Below are positions 1 through 20,230 of a stretch of 64,000 bases of DNA, one piece after another. The notes below the pieces were generated by a model. It was not told where the DNA came from. It worked only from the letters and a program-made list of their open reading frames with translations, and ran no database searches. The DNA is from Linepithema humile. Its lineage: Eukaryota > Arthropoda > Insecta > Hymenoptera > Formicidae. The DNA lies in assembly GCF_040581485.1 (NCBI RefSeq), contig NC_090132.1:26981911-27045910 (forward strand), in the 5' to 3' direction. The first letter of the stretch is position 1. Each line of letters begins with the position of its first letter. The translations under genes were made by a program, and so were the position numbers.

Positions 1-718
1 TTTCTCACTCGTGCTCTCTTTTTTTTCTCTCGCCGAAGTCGGATCGGTTCCTCTTTCTTTCTCCGTCTCTCTCGGCTCTGTTCTCCTCCGACCGCACCTT
101 CCTTTCGCTCTTTCGGTTTCTGTACAGTTCAGTCCAGGACCGCCAGGATGGGTGTTCTTCCGATCGCATCATGGTCGCCAGCCTCCGAGCAAACCATAAA
201 ACGATAAATTTAGCATTCCAGAGCGCGGGACCATAAAGGCTTCGTTCATTGTCATTATTGCCGATTGGGAATGTCACCCGCCGAGCATGAGTTAGATGAT
301 TGTCACATTGAGGCGTAATGTTACGAGAGCGTATTGTATACTGACATGCAGGTCGAGCGGCCAAAGAAAAACCCTTTTTACCTTAAATATCGATGAGGAT
401 GCAAAATTTTTCAGCATAATCCTATTTCTTTTTTATGTTCAGAAAGAATTTAAATTGTATATAAAATACAATTAAGTTAGGGGTGACCACAGGGTGTCCC
501 AGAACGATGTCACATTGTTGTTGAAACATCCTGTAGATTTGTAGAGAAATCGTTGTCAATTTCTCATAGAAAGATACACAATTAAAAGCAGCAAACTAAA
601 ATCGTAAAATCTTATTAATTCTATTCTTCTTTAAATTCGGCATTTAACTGGATTACCGGCTCTAAAAACCCTCAACTATTTTTAAAGAAAAAGTCTGTTA
701 AATGTCTTCCACAACCTA

Positions 719-772
719 AAGATTAGAAACTTAGAAGATTAGAAGATTAGAAGATTAGAAAAGATTAGAAAG
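719..772. repeat. Short tandem repeat, AAGATTAG unit
   Basis: Five to six imperfect copies of an 8-9 bp AGAAGATT-type unit in AT-rich non-coding DNA. Confidence 0.85.
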
Positions 773-898
773 AACAATATGTACAAAAGAAGAAGTATAT
801 AAAAGAACCGCGACTAAACATCTTATGAATCGTTGTGAAGAAAGCTATAGAAACTGCCAGAATTTGTGCAGCTGGAAATAACCATTTGCAAGAATCAA

Positions 899-1053
899 TT
901 GAAGAGTCTATAACAAAAACAACTCATCAATTTTTTTGTTTTTTTAACAGAAGAAAGAAACGGCTTTGACAAAGGGTTTTTGTACAACCATCCAAAGTTT
1001 CTTTTGTAGAACCTCCAAACAATGTAAATGAGTTGTTTTTATGAACTCTTCAA
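899..1053. repeat. Short foldback, 26-29 bp arms
   Basis: The left arm (899-927) runs TTGAAGAGT through AACAACTCAT. The right arm (1028-1053) is its near-perfect reverse complement with about three changes. The ~100-base interior is AT-rich and non-coding. It is probably transposon debris. Confidence 0.55.
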
Positions 1054-1994
1054 CTTTCCATACATAATTTAATTAAGTTTTCCTTCTTTCTAACTACATC
1101 TGTTAAAATAATTTAAAAAAATAAAACCTAAAAGACACGAGTGTTTTAAACCTCTTCGACTTTTGCGTCGCCATGTTTTAATTCAATTATGGATAAATTC
1201 TCGTTTCTGTGCTTTTATCTGCTAATTATTTGATATCGATTAATAGTAAGACATTGTTAGATACTCGGTCTTTCCGTGGCGATATTGTATCTAACTTAAT
1301 TACTTGATTACTGGTCTATTCAAACCAGGAAATTATAGAGAAGCTTATTAATCACAGCGCTGTTTAATGCAACGCATTAGAGAGAGAGAGCGGTGTATTA
1401 ATTACGTGCTATTTAAAACGGAGGATTACAGAGAAAATTATGAGAGAAGTTTGTAAGATTGAGAAAAAAAGAACTGTACCGTTCAATAATAATAATAATT
1501 GAGCGATCGTTTCAATAACAATTGAACAATAATGACGGATCGATCCATTCCACTTCTCCGAGATTATACTCAGAATTTTATACAAATATTTTTGCTGCAC
1601 TCGCCCGGATTCGCTATGATTCGCTCATTGTACTGCACGGCCGTTTTACAAATCGGTCATCAGCGAAAATAACGTCCGTCCCGCAACAATCTCGTGCGAT
1701 TTCATGCGATTCCTCCCGTCAGGATAATTGATAAGAGGCTAATATTTCGCCATAATAACGGTACGGACTCGCGGGCATTTAATTCCCAACGATTCACCAC
1801 TCGCCTGCCCTTGCCGCAACGATTTACAAGCGATCTTTCGTCTGGACCTGATTACAAGGACGCGATATAATAAGGGCCAGGACTTCATGATTGGTCACGA
1901 TCCACGATCGATCGCCGGCGACATCGTCGCTCGCAATCAGAAAGAGCCTTTTTTCGCGAGTCCGAGTCTCTGCGATCGCCGGTAATTGTCCCCA

Positions 1995-2326
1995 CCCCCC
2001 CCCCCTTTGTCCCGTATAATGACAGAACGATCTCGGGCATTTAATTTCCAGGTCTCTCCCGCGCGCACCGTCCTCAAGAATCGGACTGCGAGGGAGGACT
2101 CTCTCTCGTCGGGCGGGGGCGAGTCCGTTCAAATGACAGTAATATCGTTGCCTTGCGGTTTTGTGCACCACGGTCTGATTATAGTCCACTTCCGCCGCGT
2201 AAACAACGGTCTCCGACAAACCTCTCTTAATGGCCTCCACCCCTCTGCGACGGGCAGCCATGGGGTGCATCGTCTCCGCGCATCGGCGCATACGTCGCAT
2301 TCCTAATTTTGCAGGGGGGGGGGGGG
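1995..2326. repeat. Complementary homopolymer pair: C11 run and G13 run
   Basis: An uninterrupted C run at 1995-2005 (with CCCC just before it) and a G run at 2314-2326 lie about 308 bases apart in a CpG-rich segment. The two runs could pair with each other, and the G run could take part in four-stranded structures. The 178- and 106-residue frames between them look like spurious GC-rich frames. Confidence 0.8.
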
Positions 2327-3072
2327 CGGCCATCGCGCGAGTGAAACTGGAATTAGTCACTTATTTCTCTTTAACTTGTTTTACTTGTTTCCCAACATCA
2401 TAACGCCGAAATTGCAGATCTCACTTCGTGGTATTTTTTTTTTTTTTTTTTGCGAGGCCGACGAATAAGGGGGAAACGATCGATCGATCGACCGAAACAT
2501 TCCGGTTAGAGTAAAGCGGTCGTTATGTAAAACGATGGAGACGCGCTGACGACAATTCGGTCACTCGCGAAAGCACGCCCGTTTTCTTGTACTCTTTAAT
2601 TGATGATTACGCCCCGCCGAAACGTTACAGAGAACTTGTCGCCGGATTACGGCGGGCGAGTCCTCGCCGGGAGCTCACAGCTTTGACATACATCCGCGGC
2701 AGCTGCTGGCGCGCTGAAATTCTAAGGGCCAATTATACGTACCCCGACGTGGAAGGTGGAGATAGTTGAGCGGGTCACGGGCGCATCCCGCGTGCAACGA
2801 GCTTTAAGGTACGGGACCGGGTAATGAATTGTGTTTCATTTCAGTTGCTCCGAAACGTGTAATTTCGCCTCTCCGAGTTCGCCTAATTAGGCGGAGACAT
2901 CTGTGCCCAGAGGCTCTCATACGACGAGTACGGCGCTTACGCTTTGCGTTTGCGTTTCGCATTGTGCTGAAGCAGCGTCGCCCGACGCTCCGCCACTAAA
3001 TTGTGGTGCGCGACGTACGTAAAGGGAATTTTCGGAGAAGCAAATGGAACGAAGTTTAAAACGCGATTAAAG

Positions 3073-3073
<1 letters not shown>

Positions 3074-3126
<53 letters not shown>
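3074..3126. repeat. (CT)n microsatellite
   Basis: About 26 CT units without interruption. On the other strand this is a GAGA tract of the type bound by GAGA factor in insects. Confidence 0.97.
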
Positions 3127-3128
<2 letters not shown>

Positions 3129-5234
3129 GCGCGCCATTCCCGCCGCGGATAATTCACAACCAATTGGGCGTGCGTGTTGTTTATCATTCGTATTTCGTCA
3201 CGCGCGTTTGCCCCGAACGCGATAATCAAACGCTACGCAGCCGCTACGTGCTCGCTTTTTTTTTCCCTTCTTTTCGTTCGTGCATTTATTGCGCGATAAT
3301 GAAATGTTTCGTTGAATTATAAATTATCCGTCGGTGAGGTCGGCAAAACGCTTTCGAGAACCGTTCGCGAAAGGCGACCCCGCGATTTCCAGGCACGTCT
3401 CTATACCCCGGTCTCTGTAATTTCGTACTAATCCCGCTCGCAGCGCGGAGGAAAATATTATCCCGCGTGCCAATCGCAATGTAATCTTTCTATCTATTAC
3501 GGACGCCTCTCGACTAGCGCGCGCGTACACACACACACACACACGTATCTGCCGATGTAGCCGCGAACTTTTGATCTTATCAACATTGTATATTACATCA
3601 TATACGGAAACGCGCAGACATATCTCTTATTGAAGAAATCAGGGATCTGTAAACGTCTAATCTCGAATGCAATAAACCGCGAGTGGCCATTCTCACAAAG
3701 TCATAACAACCCTCGTCGTCATTGGCCGTCGTCAAGTACTTCAGATTTCCGAGTACCGTATTAATAAATGACAGTCCGGTCCGTAATTCATAAGGTGCTG
3801 TCGAGTAACGACAAATCAATAAATCGTTATTGATCGTTCGCGATATTTCTAGAGAAATTATTATATCATGTAGCAACGAATGTGCGCTGCAAATAATTAT
3901 AATAATTATAATTATAATTTGTACTTAAATTAAAATTGGAAAATGACACGTTGAAGAAAGATAATAGTGTTTCGGGACAATCCGTGTTTACGGGATAATC
4001 GATCACACTTTGCCGCCATTAAGGTAGCCGGTAACTCCCGGTTACATTGTATCCGCAAATTGCGAAACGCTATTTTTGCAGCAATCGCGGCCTTTCTATC
4101 TAATACAACAAACGATCCATCTGTACGCTTCGCACTTCCGCAGATAGGAAACTTCCGATCTTATCGCCGTAATATTACCTCGCAATCGAAAACGTCCAAA
4201 CGTCGTTATCGGGGGAAGCCGCGCGTCCATCCACGATCTATATCTGGCCTTAAATTGCATTTTTAAATTTAACGACATTTCAGACTTTGGACAGATCCCG
4301 ATTCGTGGTATCGCGTAATTTGTAAACTGTTATCCGCCATGCCGATCGTAATGCAATCGTTCTATCGATCGCCGCGAGTCCGGCCTTTACAATCGTAGAA
4401 TCGCGAAAGATGCGCTTTCGATCTTATCGTCGCTGCATTGCGGCGCGTATCGCGACGGTACAGGTGTCCGTTGGTTGAAAGGAATTATTCATATCTCGTT
4501 CACCGATAACATATATAAACACGGTTTTTAATTGATACCAGCTGCAACAGCTTTTCTCGTAAGAAAAAAATGTGCTCGGCAATTAAAACTTCGTTACGGC
4601 GTTCTTTATTAATCAGCAAATGGGAATGAAAATCAGACTCGTCCGACTTAAAAGCGTCTCTGACATTTACGTGCGTCACAGAATGCTAACTTCATTGGAT
4701 AACCGTTCTCTTTGGCAATTGCAAAATAATCGTTTTAGCCATTACACGGGAATAACCGTGGCGCACTTATCCGCAACTAGTTATCTGCTCGTAATCGCCG
4801 CGATTTTAGAATTGAAATTTTCAGGCGAGCGCGCGCACGCTCGTCAAGGAACTTTCTTTTCCTGAAACGGTAACGAAAACAGTGAAACCGACGTCGGCGT
4901 TTAATTACCTATTTGTTACCCACGTAAATATTTCTAAGTGAACGTCATAAACCCCATATATTTCGCAATACGGCCTCAAGTGAACGTAACTTTACGTAAA
5001 ATATCGTTGCGGATGAGGAGTTTTGATATTATAAATAAATTTATTTTGTAAAAACCTTACGTCGCGTAATGGACAATTGCTTCATATTCCCTTGTTTGAT
5101 ACTTTCAATAAAAGTTAATTTTTTTGCTAGTTTTTGGACTCCAACAGGTATCATGTTTTTAGATTTTCGAAAAGTATAAATTAATATCTATTAATGTTAG
5201 AGTCGCAACAATCTGTTATTCAAGTGACCGAAAT

Positions 5235-5282
5235 CGACAGCGTGAGAAAATATTTACGACAGCGTGAGAAAATATTACAGAG
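5235..5282. repeat. Tandem duplication of about 22 bp
   Basis: ACAGCGTGAGAAAATATT occurs twice back to back. The 77-residue frame crossing it has no other sign of being coding. Confidence 0.8.
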
Positions 5283-6528
5283 AAATATATCTCAGGTAAA
5301 AACTAAAGTCGTAAAATTCTATATAAATACAAGCAAGTGTGGTTGTATAAATTGGGTGACAAGTTGGGCATTGTTAACAAATGGGAACAAACGTTCCGAC
5401 TTGCGATCATTAGTCATTTTTTATTGATCATTTATTTCAATTATACGATACAAAAGATACTTTCGTTCAAGTTCATTTAGCTAATGGACTCCAGCAGGTA
5501 TTTTTAAAGGTACCTAAAAGTATCTGTGGTAACTTCCAATGTTGGAAATTTACCACAAGATCTTTACCACAAGGTCTTTATTGATATTTGCCATTATGCT
5601 TTCTCGCACCATTTACAAAGAATGCGATTTGTCAAACCTGCGATTTAGAAGAAATTTTCTTTTCAGTATTTTTTCTTTGAAATTTCCGACTTTTTTCCCT
5701 AGCCCTTTTTTTTTCCTATTTCCTGTTCTTAAAAATTCAACATCTACTAACTCAGTTCACTAGAATAAATCCATTTTTAAAAACAAATAAGTTATCAAAA
5801 ATAAATCTCAAAAGCTGTTCATAATCAAGTGTGTGATTTTCATCTATTCAGATCAATGATAAAGAAATGTTAAAAAAATCGATGAATAAAAAAAAAAACT
5901 GGAAAAGAAAGGGATGCAGCACCACGACTAAGTTTTTTTAACAGAATTTGTTTAATATATATTTTCTTTCTTGTATTAGATTACCGCATTTATAACATAA
6001 CAACGAGTTGTGAAAAATTGGCTCATAGCGAAAGAATGAAAAGAAAATTTATAGAACTAGCGACTTATGAACCGTATTTATATCCAACATTTAACTCTAA
6101 ATGTAGGCCGTCTGATATTCAGTCACAGATAACGTTGCATGCAATCTCCATATTAAACAAATATAAAGATAGCAGTTTTATCAAGCTATGCATATATGCA
6201 TCGATAGATATCTAGCTGTCTATAAATTTATGAATCTGTTGATCTCTGAAATACAGCGACCTACGAATCCGTAAATCTTTCTCTCTCGATCTTATGGCGG
6301 TCGAAATTTTTAGCCTAGATTAAACCTACAAGTTTTGTCGAATTTGGAGAACCAATGTAAGCTTTAATTCATATATATAGATATAACATTACATTGGCTA
6401 TTGCCCTCCTTTGATACTAAAAATTGTTACTTATTGCCGTTTTTTCCATGTGGAAGCTCAAAAGAGTACCTACTGAGAACCTCTAAAAAGACTCTAGGTT
6501 CTATAAATATGTATTTCTAAAAAATAAA

Positions 6529-6803
6529 TATTCAAAATTACTTAATAATCTATTATCTCATATACTCTACTTGCATTTAATGTATGGATCTTGATTTCAA
6601 TAAACAATATATTAATTATTATAATTTGCTTAACTGTAAATAGACTGCTATAAGCAAATATTATATAAATAATATTCACTTATCTCTTACATATCTATCT
6701 GCAGTTAAGTAAATTACATAATTAATGTATTGCGCTTATTGAAATTAAGATATGCATTAAATACAAGTAAATGTGGTAATAGAATATTAAATAATTTCGA
6801 ATT
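6529..6803. repeat. Inverted-repeat (foldback) element in AT-rich DNA
   Basis: The core arms are 6569-6636 and 6702-6768; reverse-complementing the right arm gives ACTTGTATTTAATGCAT against ACTTGCATTTAATGTAT on the left, about 80 percent identical overall. Similarity extends outward to about 6529 and 6803. A further degenerate copy of the outer part follows at about 6804-6845. It looks like an old MITE or foldback element; no coding capacity. Confidence 0.65.
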
Positions 6804-7450
6804 ATAGGTCAAATATGTAATAAAATATTAAATAAAATTTTGAATTTTAATTGTTTTTTGTTTATTCGAATAAATTTTTAGTTATTTATAATACTAAATA
6901 TAATACTGAGTTGCACTTAATTTTTTAAAATATTTTTTACTATTTATTTGTTATTATTTACTTTATATTATAACATTTATTATATTAATCTGAAATAATA
7001 GAAATTGAACTCAATTATAGATTAAATATTAATATTTTTATTGCTAGAAATTTCGATAAGATTTGGAGATTCAAAAGAGGTAGGAGTTGTAAGAACGAAA
7101 GTAGGAATTGTATATTTAACATCAATAAAAATAAGGATTTTCTAGGACAACAAGATTAAAGAAAGGCCAAAAAAAGACATAACACTTTTAAGATAGAATT
7201 TGTAGGTCAAGGAACATTATTAGAGGCACAAATAACCATGTATGAGGTTTATAGTAGGTTTTAAATTTCGACTCGATTATTAAGTTTCAACAGATGTATA
7301 ATATGAGTTAACTTTTGTCTTCAGTAATCAACGTATTTTAAACACAATTTTCCACATCAACGGAACAATTTTTTTTTCACCATTGTTTCTAGAAAAACTC
7401 GAGTTTACTTTTTTCGTAACTTTTTATTCCAATAATTACGTGCGTGATTA

Positions 7451-14280
<6,830 letters not shown>

Positions 14281-17200
14281 TAGCTTTAAGATTTCGAGGG
14301 CTTTTACGACGTTATATTATTACTCATATTTTCCGATAATTTATTTTCATGCAATGAAGGCTGAGAAACGAAAGGCGAACCGTTGAGAAATTTAACTAAA
14401 GTTTGCTCTTTGTTTCTTATATTTGTTTATACGAAATATTAGAAATTATTATCTGATTAGCTCAACAAATAATTGCACTGATCCTTGCAACTTGATATGT
14501 TCCTTGATACTGATATATGAGAGTGTTTCCGAAGTTTCGAGAATTGCGCTCTGATTAAAAAACAAAACACTATTGATCAATATTTGCATACATAAATAAG
14601 TTTTGACATATTTGTCTTACGATGTGAATTAACGGCAATCAGTATTATTTGTCAAGCAAATACAAATGTCTAAGGTGTTAATATTACAAAAATATAAAAG
14701 ACGCGGTGAAGTATTATTACTCGTCAAAATAAGAAAGTTTTAAATAACCTGTGCTGGATTTCACTCTTTCATTTAGCGTACTCATTTGATCTGATGCTCA
14801 GTGATTTTCTTTTCTTTCCTGAGTCGAAAAAAACTCTAAATGGTGTGCGATTTCATTAAACGTGCTATAAACCAGGAGGTAAAAGACGCTTCACAAAAAT
14901 TTTATGAAAAAGGTTTAAAAAACTAATTTCACGCTGCGACAAGTGTATACAGTAAAATGAGAATCATATTGTAAAACTATAGTGTTGCACAGACAAAAAT
15001 TGATAAATTTAAAACAAAATTCTCAATTTCAAAACTTTGGAGACTTTTTTCCTTGTTAAACTTAAATATGCCTTCGTTTGTTTGCATAACGATAATCTAC
15101 ATTGCGTATGATAGTCTGCGTTTCCTTCAATTTCTTATTCTTTCATCGTCAACATCGTCCGTAGCCACACGTTATGGGCTTCAAACCACAGAGACTAAGG
15201 TTCCCATATGTATCATATGTTATGTTCTACCGTACGTCGACACGCACGCATACACAAGCGCGCTGATTCTCACGACGGATGCACGCACGTCATCCGCTTA
15301 AAAGTCGATCGCGAAAATACTCCTTCGCGAACACGTAACAGCTTGAGAGTCTGGATATTCCTTAAATATAATATTGAGATAATAAAACTATTCTCAATTT
15401 TTCAAGTATATTGATTGTACGACAAAGATATTTATGTGAAAAAGTTGCATTTTGTAAACAGATTATTATTGCAAAATTATTAAAAATTACTGCAAAATTA
15501 TTATAGACTATCGCTTCAACTTATTGCTTGAAAATAAAACAAATATTCATTTAGATTTAAATGTAATCTGATTTCTATAATTATTTTTGTGTGTGTGTTA
15601 TTAACTTATCTATTATCAATTTAAATACTTTTCGTAAGAAATATATACTTTGATGCACACACTTTCATGTAATGGCACATTAAGTAAATGAGACGCTATG
15701 CAACTTTTAAACATGAAATACCTGTACTTATACATGCTGACTCACTGTTAGTATCCTATATTTAACTTGACAGCAGTATCTTCTGAGTGCAAGTTGGAAA
15801 AGGATTGACTCATTACCGTAACACACATGTGCACTATACATTGTTATCATTTAAATTATTATTCGTAATCATATTTTGTGTAGTTCATATATTCAGCAGC
15901 CATACTTTATCACATATTGTCATCTCGCAGTAACGTTTTAAAAAAGAAAACAGTGCCGAAAATTGTGATAGATCCATAGAATACATTCATAGAAGATAAT
16001 TTTTAAATGCTCTTTCGATGCTTCCACGCATGCGTATCTCGGCTTGATTAAAATGTAACTTTCCATCGTAACTTTCAAAGCTCTTATTCACACATGATGA
16101 GTTTATTCCGATGCGTTTTATAAGGCGATGACAAACGTGAAACTCGATGTCGTAACTGATACCATATTTTCATGAACACGGATGCGACAACGCGATAAAA
16201 GACGAGGCGGTGTGAGTATACAGGAAACCATACCAGGATACTCGCTAACTGCTGCAGGACAGGCTGCGGTCACTGCGGCGTTATATTCGTTTACCTTGCA
16301 TTAATCATGGCGTTTTATGGTAATTCGATAGCGTCCTTCCCCCCCGGCCGTCCCCCCGTCTGAGGTTCTTGCCGTCTTTCGCTCTGTAATCGATCCCATA
16401 ACGTCGATATGTTTCGCGGTGCAGCGGGGATCGTGCGCGCCGGTAACCCGATCGATCCAACCGATCGATCGATTGATCAGTTGTCGTCATTACCCCCGAC
16501 CGACTTACTATGCCACGTCGATCAGAGTGTCCTCCTTATAAGGCAGGAGCGGCGATTTGTTAGTTAATAATTCCGCGTAGCTGGCGTCTAATTAACGCAT
16601 CACGCGATTAGTCCGTCTAGAAAGGAATCATCTCCGCCGGTCTTTTGTTAACGATTTCATCGCAGTTAATCGGCTATCACTCCTGTTTCCCGATCAAAAT
16701 TTCTCTGATCTCAATTCAGTTGTTTGGTAGATAATTACGTTGCATAATTACTGAGCATATCTTCATCTCTCCTTCCTTTTTTTTTTTTATGTCGGTTCAA
16801 TTACGAGAAGATTCTATTATCAAATTACATGGAGAAATTATTTTATTGCTCATAATGTTAGAAATTCTAATATAAAGCAATTTTATTATTCTGAATATAT
16901 ACGTGCTAAATTTACTTTCTCGCGAGTTTTCGAAACAAAATCGAGATGTTTGCACGCCCTTACGATAATCTCTCTCGCGGTACGAGTAGCTACGAAATGA
17001 CGATCCATTAAGAATGATGACTTCTGACAGCATCGTTGCGGACAAAAGTCATTGCTCTTCGGAGAGCAGCTCCGGGAGAGGTTTCCTCGGATATTTTTCG
17101 ATATATAATACTCTGGGCGGTTAGCTTCGTGCGCGCTCCATCAGCTCCGATCAGATCCTACGAGTGGGATGCAGAGAAAGAAAAGACCCGATAATAAGCC

Positions 17201-17513
17201 CGGACGTCATCTTCGGGTCGGCGAGGAAGGGGAAGCGTTCGTAGTTAAAGCGTGTTAAAATGGCCCCGACATAATTCTAGCGGACAATACGAGAGCTGTC
17301 AGATCTGCTGATAAAAGCGAAGATATATATTATTAGATAAAGTATTGTAACGAATCTGTATCACTGACCATGCTCGATTAAGAACAGTTTGATAAGCGAA
17401 AGATGCTTAAAAAAATGGAATTTCTCGCTCCAAAATATAAATACGAACGAGTTAGTTGCATGTAATCAAAGTATAAATAATATACATATATCGCTCAACT
17501 TTTAATGATAAGC

Positions 17514-17557
<44 letters not shown>

Positions 17558-20230
17558 GTAAATGATCAAAGTGTAAATATTGGATCGCGGTATCAAATCG
17601 ACGCGCAAGTTCTCACGTAAATCGGACTTGAAAAAACACGACAGATATGCAATAAAACGGGCTAATTTTTTTATATAGTAAATTACCATATGTATAATAT
17701 GATCAAAGTGCATGCACGCCGATAAGTGCGGGCATAAAAAAGATTTTCTGGCGCGCCGGAGGCTCTCACGAGGCTATCGTAGAGCGCGCGCGCGGGCCTG
17801 TTCCCAAGCTGGAAGAAACCGAATAAGAAGATGGTGCGCATCAGGAAGAAGAAGGCGCAGAAGAAGATGAGGAAAGAGAAGCCAATGATATTTTTGCGGT
17901 GGCGCAAAGTTAAGGCCGTGGCCGCAGAGCAAACGTCGGTCGGCCGCAATCTTCGGTCAATTTCCGAGCAAGGGCCAAGCAATCTCACTGAGCAAACAAA
18001 AAGGTGGCCACCGTGGGTTATCTTTCGAAAAAAAGGCGAGGGACACGGAAGGGGGGGAGAGCGAGCGGAAAGGGGACGACGGAGCGAGACGGAGTGAATC
18101 GTTGATCGACCCTTTGTCGGTGGCCCCGTCGAACAGAGATGCTTCAGTGGCAATCGCATCGATAATTTCACTTCGTTTCTCGACTACCGTGCGCGCGGCT
18201 CTCCGTAGACCCCATCCAATCCCGCAGCCATCGCATTGCATCGCATTCCTCCTTCTGCCGAGCGATTTTTCGAAAATCGCGGACCGCATTCCGCGGCATC
18301 CCTCCCACGAGAAACCCGCGTCCTTCTTCAGCGTTGCTGATGCGGGAAACGCGGGATATCGTATATCACACAAGCGGATATATCTCGCCGCCACCGGCGC
18401 GACTATAAATTTTCATAATTTTCAAGACCTTTTTCATCGCATCATCTTCATTTATGGCGTCTATCGTAATTTTACATATTCCGCCGTCGCCGTAGCGCCA
18501 CTCTGTTGCGAAGCACTTTGCGCTGATCTCAGTAAGAAGAAGAGACAGGGTGAGTTAATCTCTGTTTAATGACTCCCTCTTATCTTCGACGCAACTTAAT
18601 TGCCGCCGGCCAATCTTCAACGTGACAGCCATCGAGGATGAAGAGACGGAACTTCCATGACGCGTCGAGCTTTCCGTCGCGTCGACGGAGCAGTAAATTA
18701 CAGCCGCTCTCGACGATTATCAGTTTTCCATCACGACTCAATTACCGGCCGTCCGTCCAATTAATGTCCCAGAATTTTTCTTATCAAAATCAGGTGATTT
18801 CGTGGGAGTCCGAGGTTAAGACACCGGTCGATCGATCTTTCTAGGCATCAGCCCTGCCGCGCCGAGCGGAAACAAATGAGCTCCGGACAGCTGCGGCTTC
18901 GGAGCGGCCCTTTTGAGACGCCCGGCAGCCCTCGAGATCGAAGCAGTTCCTTCACAGTAGCCACGGCTGACCTCGACATTATTTTTATTTTTCTTTTCTT
19001 TTTTAATTTTCTTTTTTAGTTTTTTTGTTGTTTTAACGCCCCGCAGAACCGCGCCTGTAACGAGTGGCCGAGTATCGTTTCAAGTGCCGTAATGAAGCTC
19101 ATGGACAATGGACGCTGTGATGGCTGATGGACTCGAAAGAGTTAATAACCACATTTTCCGATCATCAATAATTACCAGTTTTTGTCGGCTCTCGAGCCGA
19201 CGTTGGACACATTATACGGTAGTTCCGTTAATCGGAGACGTATTCTTTTTCAAACATATTAGCGACATGTTTTTTGTATTCTTTCAAATAGTCGTTAGCC
19301 TACAATTAGTGTCGTTTTCTGCGGCGTTTTGGAAAGAATAGCACAAAATTTTTTAACTTTTAATTCGTAGCTAGTATTGAAAGAAGGTATAATTATGTTT
19401 TTCAATTAAATTATAAAATTAACTACTTATTATTTTAAGTTGTAATCGAGAATCTGTATTAAGATAATCGAAACTAGATCAAGTTTTTTTTATGTGACTT
19501 GTAACTAAAGCATAAAAGATTAATCAGATAATACAGTTACATTACATGAGAAGACGTTTAGAAAGTAATTAATCTGTAATTTTACTTTTACTTTTGGTAA
19601 TCTTCTTATAAAATATATTATAGTATAAAGAATTTTATGTAAATGGTATTAATTGTGAAGAAATTAAACCGAGAATTGTTGGCAAAAAAAAAAAAATTAG
19701 GCTGCATAAGAGTTACTCGAATTCCTTGGCTATTAAAAACACAGGTGCGCATAACATTGCAATTAAAGCTGTAATCACTACCGATCTCGCTATAAATGGA
19801 GAAAGAGAAAGTGGTACTAAATGGTAACAATAGTCCGTGATATGATTAATTCCGGATGATAATATTGATTAATTATAAACCAGGAAGTAATGCCATAGCG
19901 TGCGCAAATTATTGTACTAAATTTCTCAGGAAACTGGAAAAGTAATGGTAATACATATCGCACGTATTTTCACAAATATATCATTTCTAATTGTAGAAAG
20001 TTAAATAAAAATATTCACTCATATAACATCCATCTCTCTGAATAAGAAGCGAATTATCTGATCTTATGAAGAACACCGATTGTGCAAAAAATAATATCGA
20101 GAAGATCGTAGTGTTTAACAAATCCATATTAAAATACAACGTAAAAATGGCAGCACTTAAAAATAGGATTATACGACAGGCAATGCGGTGCGAGGACTAC
20201 TCTGTCCTAAATCCCTTTTAGAAGGATAAT
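14281..20230. other. Non-coding block, AT-rich at both ends
   Basis: 14,281-16,200 and 19,340-20,200 are AT-rich; 16,200-19,340 is CpG-richer and holds the (AT)n tract. Frames at 17,683-18,569 overlap on both strands without domains. Nothing is supported as a gene or RNA gene. Confidence 0.6.
17516..17552. repeat. (AT)n microsatellite
   Basis: 37 bases of alternating A and T in an AT-rich block. Confidence 0.95.

Larger units (their letters stand above)
1..1500. other. Non-coding, mostly AT-rich
   Basis: The first 200 bases are pyrimidine-rich (CT). The rest is AT-rich and holds an ACAGGGTGTC motif at 489-498, the tandem repeat at 719-772 and the foldback at 899-1053. No gene is supported. 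Confidence 0.7.
1501..4900. other. Non-coding CpG-rich block
   Basis: CpG-dense single-copy DNA with the homopolymer pair, the (CT)n tract and GATCGATC runs near 2475-2492. Frames of 60-178 codons occur on both strands but overlap, lack domains and cross homopolymers, so none is accepted. Confidence 0.65.
4901..7450. other. Non-coding AT-rich block with old repeats
   Basis: It contains the 22-bp duplication at 5235-5282 and the foldback at 6529-6803. The phrase GGACTCCA(A/G)CAGGTAT appears at about 5137 and again at about 5484, suggesting a decayed repeat. No gene is seen. Confidence 0.65.

Noticed and set aside
1824..2360. 178-codon minus-strand frame
   Set aside because: Begins by reading through the poly-G run and has no domain; likely spurious.
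17683..18569. Four overlapping frames of 88-162 codons
   Set aside because: Mutually overlapping on both strands, basic or Ser/Pro-rich low complexity, no domain.
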